A stretch of 64,000 bases of DNA from contig CM046307.1 of the NCBI GenBank assembly GCA_025267735.1, forward strand, positions 992,001 through 1,056,000, read 5' to 3'. Of this stretch, positions 62,901 through 64,000 are shown in pieces. Below the pieces are notes generated by a model. It was given only the letters and a program-made list of their open reading frames with translations, ran no database searches and was not told the DNA's origin. Position numbers and translations under genes: made by a program. The DNA comes from Mactra quadrangularis (taxonomy: Eukaryota; Mollusca; Bivalvia; Venerida; Mactridae). Within the stretch, counting starts at the first letter, position 1. Each line of letters begins with the position of its first letter.

Positions 62901-64000
62901 AAAATTTAAAGTCCATATTTTGAAGAGATACTATTGCTAATTTGTATTTCTTTTTTTGCTGATGTGTCTTAGAAAACAGTGAGAATTTTAGGAACAACTT
63001 ATTTAAGTTCTTATCAAATATTTAGCCATGGTTAGTATTGTGAATTGCAAATTTGTGGGATAAATTCAGATTGCCACAGGTCATGTCATTCTATGAAATT
63101 TCAACAATCATGTTGGGGTTTTTTTTATTGGGGGAAAGTTTTTTGCTGTTTTTGGAAAGATTTGTTATTGTTGATAAACAAAAGACTAGTTAGATCAAGC
63201 TATTACTATAAATAATTGAAGAAATAATGATAAATTGCATGAAAACAAAACTTAATAAATCATTGTTATTTTTCAATCTATAGGTGCTACCAACAATGAA
63301 CATACTGAATTGGCTGACTCTGATGGAGATATTGATAGTCAAGAAACAGGCACTGAAGATGACGTAGATAGCCAGGAGGTTGATGAAGATGATGCTAACA
63401 GTCAGGAAACAGGAACCGAAGATGAGGTGGATAGTCAAGAAGTTGATGGAGATGATGACGTGAACAGTCAGGAAACTGGAACCAAAGATGAAGTGGATAG
63501 CCAGGAGGTTGATGAAGATGATGCTAACATTCAGGAAACAGGAACCGAAGATGAAGTGGATAGTCAGGAAGATGATGATGTGAACAGTCAGGAAACAGGT
63601 ACTGAAGAAGAAATTGACAGTCAAACAACAGGCACAGAAGATGAAGTTAACAGTCAGGAAACAGAAGATGACGTCGATGAGGAGCTTAGTAGTTTAGATG
63701 ATAACAACCCAACTGTTGATACTGAACATTCAAATACTGCTGTAATAGAACAGTCTCAGAAATCAGATGATGAAAGTGTTGATGAGGATGATGATGAGGA
63801 TGTTGATGATCATGATGCAGAGGATAATGAAAATAATGATGATGTGATTTCTGACAAAAGCTCTGTGACACATTCAACTCAGAGTCAAATAGTTATACAC
63901 AAGTCACCTTCAGATCAGTCTACTGATGATGATGAAGTTGATAATGAGTCAAGTAAATGTACTAATGATCAGAAACAGTCAAAAGATGTTGCTTCAAGAA
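47763..64000 (+). CDS. CENP-C/Mif2-like kinetochore protein, N-terminal part (continues past window)
   Basis: Exons: 47763-47818, 50864-50952, 54263-54483 (or to 54474), 60093-60148, 60654-60742, 61750-61814, 62385-62445 and 63284 to the end, all GT-AG and in one consistent frame. The first two read MSSLSQRRFVHPLNKKIGR and RTGKAV...DDGMENFDDYFSDS; the fourth and fifth repeat this as VSSFSGRKFVHPLNKKIGR and RTGKDV...EDGFENFDDYLSES. The pattern R-[RK]-T-G, then 15-17 residues, then ME/FE-N-[FI]-D-D-[YF]-[FL] matches the N-terminus of yeast Mif2 (Pfam Mif2_N), which contacts the Mis12/MIND complex. Ser-rich linkers and a very acidic exon follow. The CENP-C motif and cupin domain would lie beyond the window, so the call rests on the N-terminus only. 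The first ATG follows an acceptor-like TTTCAG, so a 5' UTR exon probably precedes it. Confidence 0.65.
48401..50806 (+). mobile_element. hAT-type element (2.4 kb) with perfect 8-bp target duplication
   Basis: The ends TAGGGCTG (48401) and CAGCCCTA (to 50806) are inverted. CTTATGTC is repeated exactly on both sides (48393-48400 and 50807-50814). The subterminal parts are full of CGATACG/CGCGAT palindromes. No transposase is recognised. A pogo-type element (49259-50488) is nested inside, so the hAT part is about 1.2 kb and non-autonomous. It lies in an intron of the CENP-C-like gene. Confidence 0.85.
49259..50488. mobile_element. Pogo/Tigger-type element nested in the hAT
   Basis: The ends CAGTCAATTCTCGTTATCTC and, inverted, CAGTCAATTCGCATTATCTC are flanked by TA (49257-49258 and 50489-50490). 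Subterminal copies of TCGAGATAACGAAA-like words are typical of the pogo group. No transposase frame is seen in its 1230 bp. Confidence 0.8.
51219..53847 (-). repeat. SINE S1 copy split in two by element A2
   Basis: The tail half (CTGGGTTAATCGCCGTGTCA, 51219-51242) and the body/head half (53594-53847, with CTTGTCTATAACCAGTACT and GGAGGAAAATTGACAT) together make one minus-strand S1 copy. The intact copy at 15118-15385 shows the joined order, with CAACACAATTT followed by the body. Element A2 sits exactly between them. Confidence 0.75.
51243..53593 (+). mobile_element. Tandem-repeat element, family A copy 2
   Basis: It has the same ends as A1 (TTTTTATACGCCCG...; ...GAGCTCTTGTT), with the same 5' fold and CCGTCTGT tract. 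It carries about 15 units of 125-150 bp, including a duplicated block of about 640 bp (near 51880 and 52520). The 3' inverted motif is slightly damaged (ACAGGCGTAAAATTCCCC). It lies in an intron of the CENP-C-like gene, in sense orientation. Confidence 0.8.
54263..54483 (+). CDS. Third exon of the CENP-C-like gene, Ser/Asn-rich linker
   Basis: After TATTATTATAG the exon reads DMDITREKFRLDGISEESN and continues Ser/Asn-rich to SQVKN; G|AT closes the phase from the exon at 50952. Two in-frame donors are possible, GTAAAG after 54474 or GTGAGT after 54483; both leave phase 0, as needed for the next module exon at 60093. No domain is recognised. It is probably a disordered linker between the two modules. 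Confidence 0.7.
56330..57204 (-). mobile_element. hAT-like element inserted in A3
   Basis: Perfect 15-bp inverted ends CAGTGTTTTCTCCAG (56330-56344 and, inverted, 57190-57204) are flanked by GTACCTT on both sides (56323-56329 and 57205-57211). The duplication reads as 7 bp, or 8 with one mismatch; hAT elements normally make 8. It retains part of a transposase N-terminus on the minus strand. Confidence 0.8.
56410..56963 (-). pseudogene. hAT-type transposase N-terminus with zinc-finger and PIP-box-like motif
   Basis: The minus strand from 56963 reads MSSFSAMSAPKQRRLTVFFT, then a Ser/Lys-rich stretch. In shifted frames follow NWLKENPWLNFDNDKTTCSI with a CxxC, LLRHISSSQHKAAL (HxxxxxH) and AAVCAIRSVYWLAKEHLP. 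This is the layout of the TTF/BED-like zinc finger and following helix of hAT transposases. At least two frame changes and loss of the catalytic domain make it a fragment. QRRLTVFF near residues 12-19 fits the PCNA-binding PIP-box pattern QxxLxxFF. Confidence 0.65.
60093..60742 (+). CDS. Second Mif2_N-like module (two exons) of the CENP-C-like gene
   Basis: Exon 60093-60148 (56 nt) and exon 60654-60742 (89 nt) have exactly the lengths and phases of the first module's exons. They encode VSSFSGRKFVHPLNKKIGR and RTGKDVISHKHITLNEDGFE then NFDDYLSES. About two thirds of residues are shared with module 1, most strongly in FVHPLNKKIGRRTGK and ENFDDY. The introns do not look alike, so the duplication is old and the exons have been kept under constraint. 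Confidence 0.7.
61034..61300 (+). mobile_element. Pearl/Helentron-like element, family B copy 2
   Basis: Starts TTTTTATACCCCCGCTTCGA with the TATACCCCC/GGGGGTATA fold. The microsatellite is reduced to a few units (CCGTGCTTGCGTCCGT). The core matches 13379-13681 closely (CATATTGCTTCATCC, CCCATGTGGTGTAAAGCGAT). It ends with hairpin GTGAGC-ATTA-GCTCAC and ACTTGTT. It lies in the intron between the exons ending at 60742 and starting at 61750. Confidence 0.8.
61750..62445 (+). CDS. Two Ser-rich linker exons of the CENP-C-like gene
   Basis: Exon 61750-61814 reads (D)VSSISSRHSVSMRDTRRSSQS; exon 62385-62445 reads EYTVSSLAASSHQTNEENTK and ends in phase 1. Both have clean acceptors and donors (GTAAGG, GTGAAC) and keep the frame from module 2 into the acidic exon. 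They have no recognisable fold and are rich in possible phosphorylation sites. Confidence 0.65.
63284..64000 (+). CDS. Acidic tandem-repeat exon of the CENP-C-like gene (runs off window)
   Basis: After TATAG the frame is open for at least 239 codons to the window end. It starts GATNNEHTELADSDGDIDSQ and contains about ten imperfect repeats of a 12- to 13-residue unit: DSQETGTEDEV, DSQEVDEDDA, NSQETGTEDEV and so on. The DNA shows matching 36- to 39-base periodicity. A second Asp-rich stretch (DEDDDEDVDDHDAEDNENND) follows. The region is presumably disordered. The SQE words fit casein-kinase-2 or ATM/ATR (SQ) sites, but this is not proof of use. The repeat number may vary between individuals. 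Confidence 0.75.

Noticed and set aside
63190..63877. Minus-strand frames, one apparently membrane-like and one His-rich
   Set aside because: They are antisense shadows of the acidic repeat exon on the plus strand, which has a good splice acceptor and continues the gene's frame.

Overview
The window is animal nuclear DNA: intron-rich genes with GT-AG splice sites, AT-rich non-coding sequence and a very heavy load of transposons. The genes and the repeat types point to a lophotrochozoan, most probably a mollusc. The repeats include pearl/Helentron-like elements with internal minisatellites, tRNA-derived SINEs, Jockey/CR1-type LINEs, and Tc1/mariner, hAT and foldback elements. The species cannot be named from the sequence.

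Three host genes are supported. (1) A plus-strand rhodopsin-family neuropeptide GPCR (exons 6601-6761 and 9007-10113), closest by motif memory to trissin receptors; its 5' exon or exons are not resolved. (2) A complete minus-strand IFT74 gene (19491 to about 40797). I rebuilt it as 22 exons whose phases all agree, giving about 590 residues, against 600 in human IFT74. Its start codon appears to be split by the first intron. (3) The 5' part of a plus-strand gene (47763 to the window end) that I read as a CENP-C/Mif2 homologue. Its N-terminal Mif2_N-like module, coded by a 56-nt and an 89-nt exon, is present twice about 10-12 kb apart. It is followed by a highly acidic repeat exon that runs off the window.

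Layout: 1-6600 AT-rich sequence with three copies of a degenerate repeat and a foldback element; 6.6-10.1 kb GPCR, with a 1.6-kb TIR element in its intron; 10.1-19.5 kb intergenic sequence with Tc1 relics, small MITEs, SINEs, a 100-base N gap and a (CT)n tract; 19.5-40.8 kb IFT74; 40.8-47.6 kb intergenic sequence with two LINE fragments, three copies of one foldback MITE family, a segmental duplication and SINEs; 47.7-64 kb the CENP-C-like gene.

The introns of IFT74 and of the CENP-C-like gene hold nested mobile elements. Three large tandem-repeat elements (family A) carry roughly a dozen or more copies each of a unit that contains perfect nuclear-receptor-type half sites. The genes are not functionally linked by position: one is neuropeptide signalling, one ciliary transport, one kinetochore. 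The mobile-element structure is the most unusual aspect of the locus, together with the duplicated kinetochore module.
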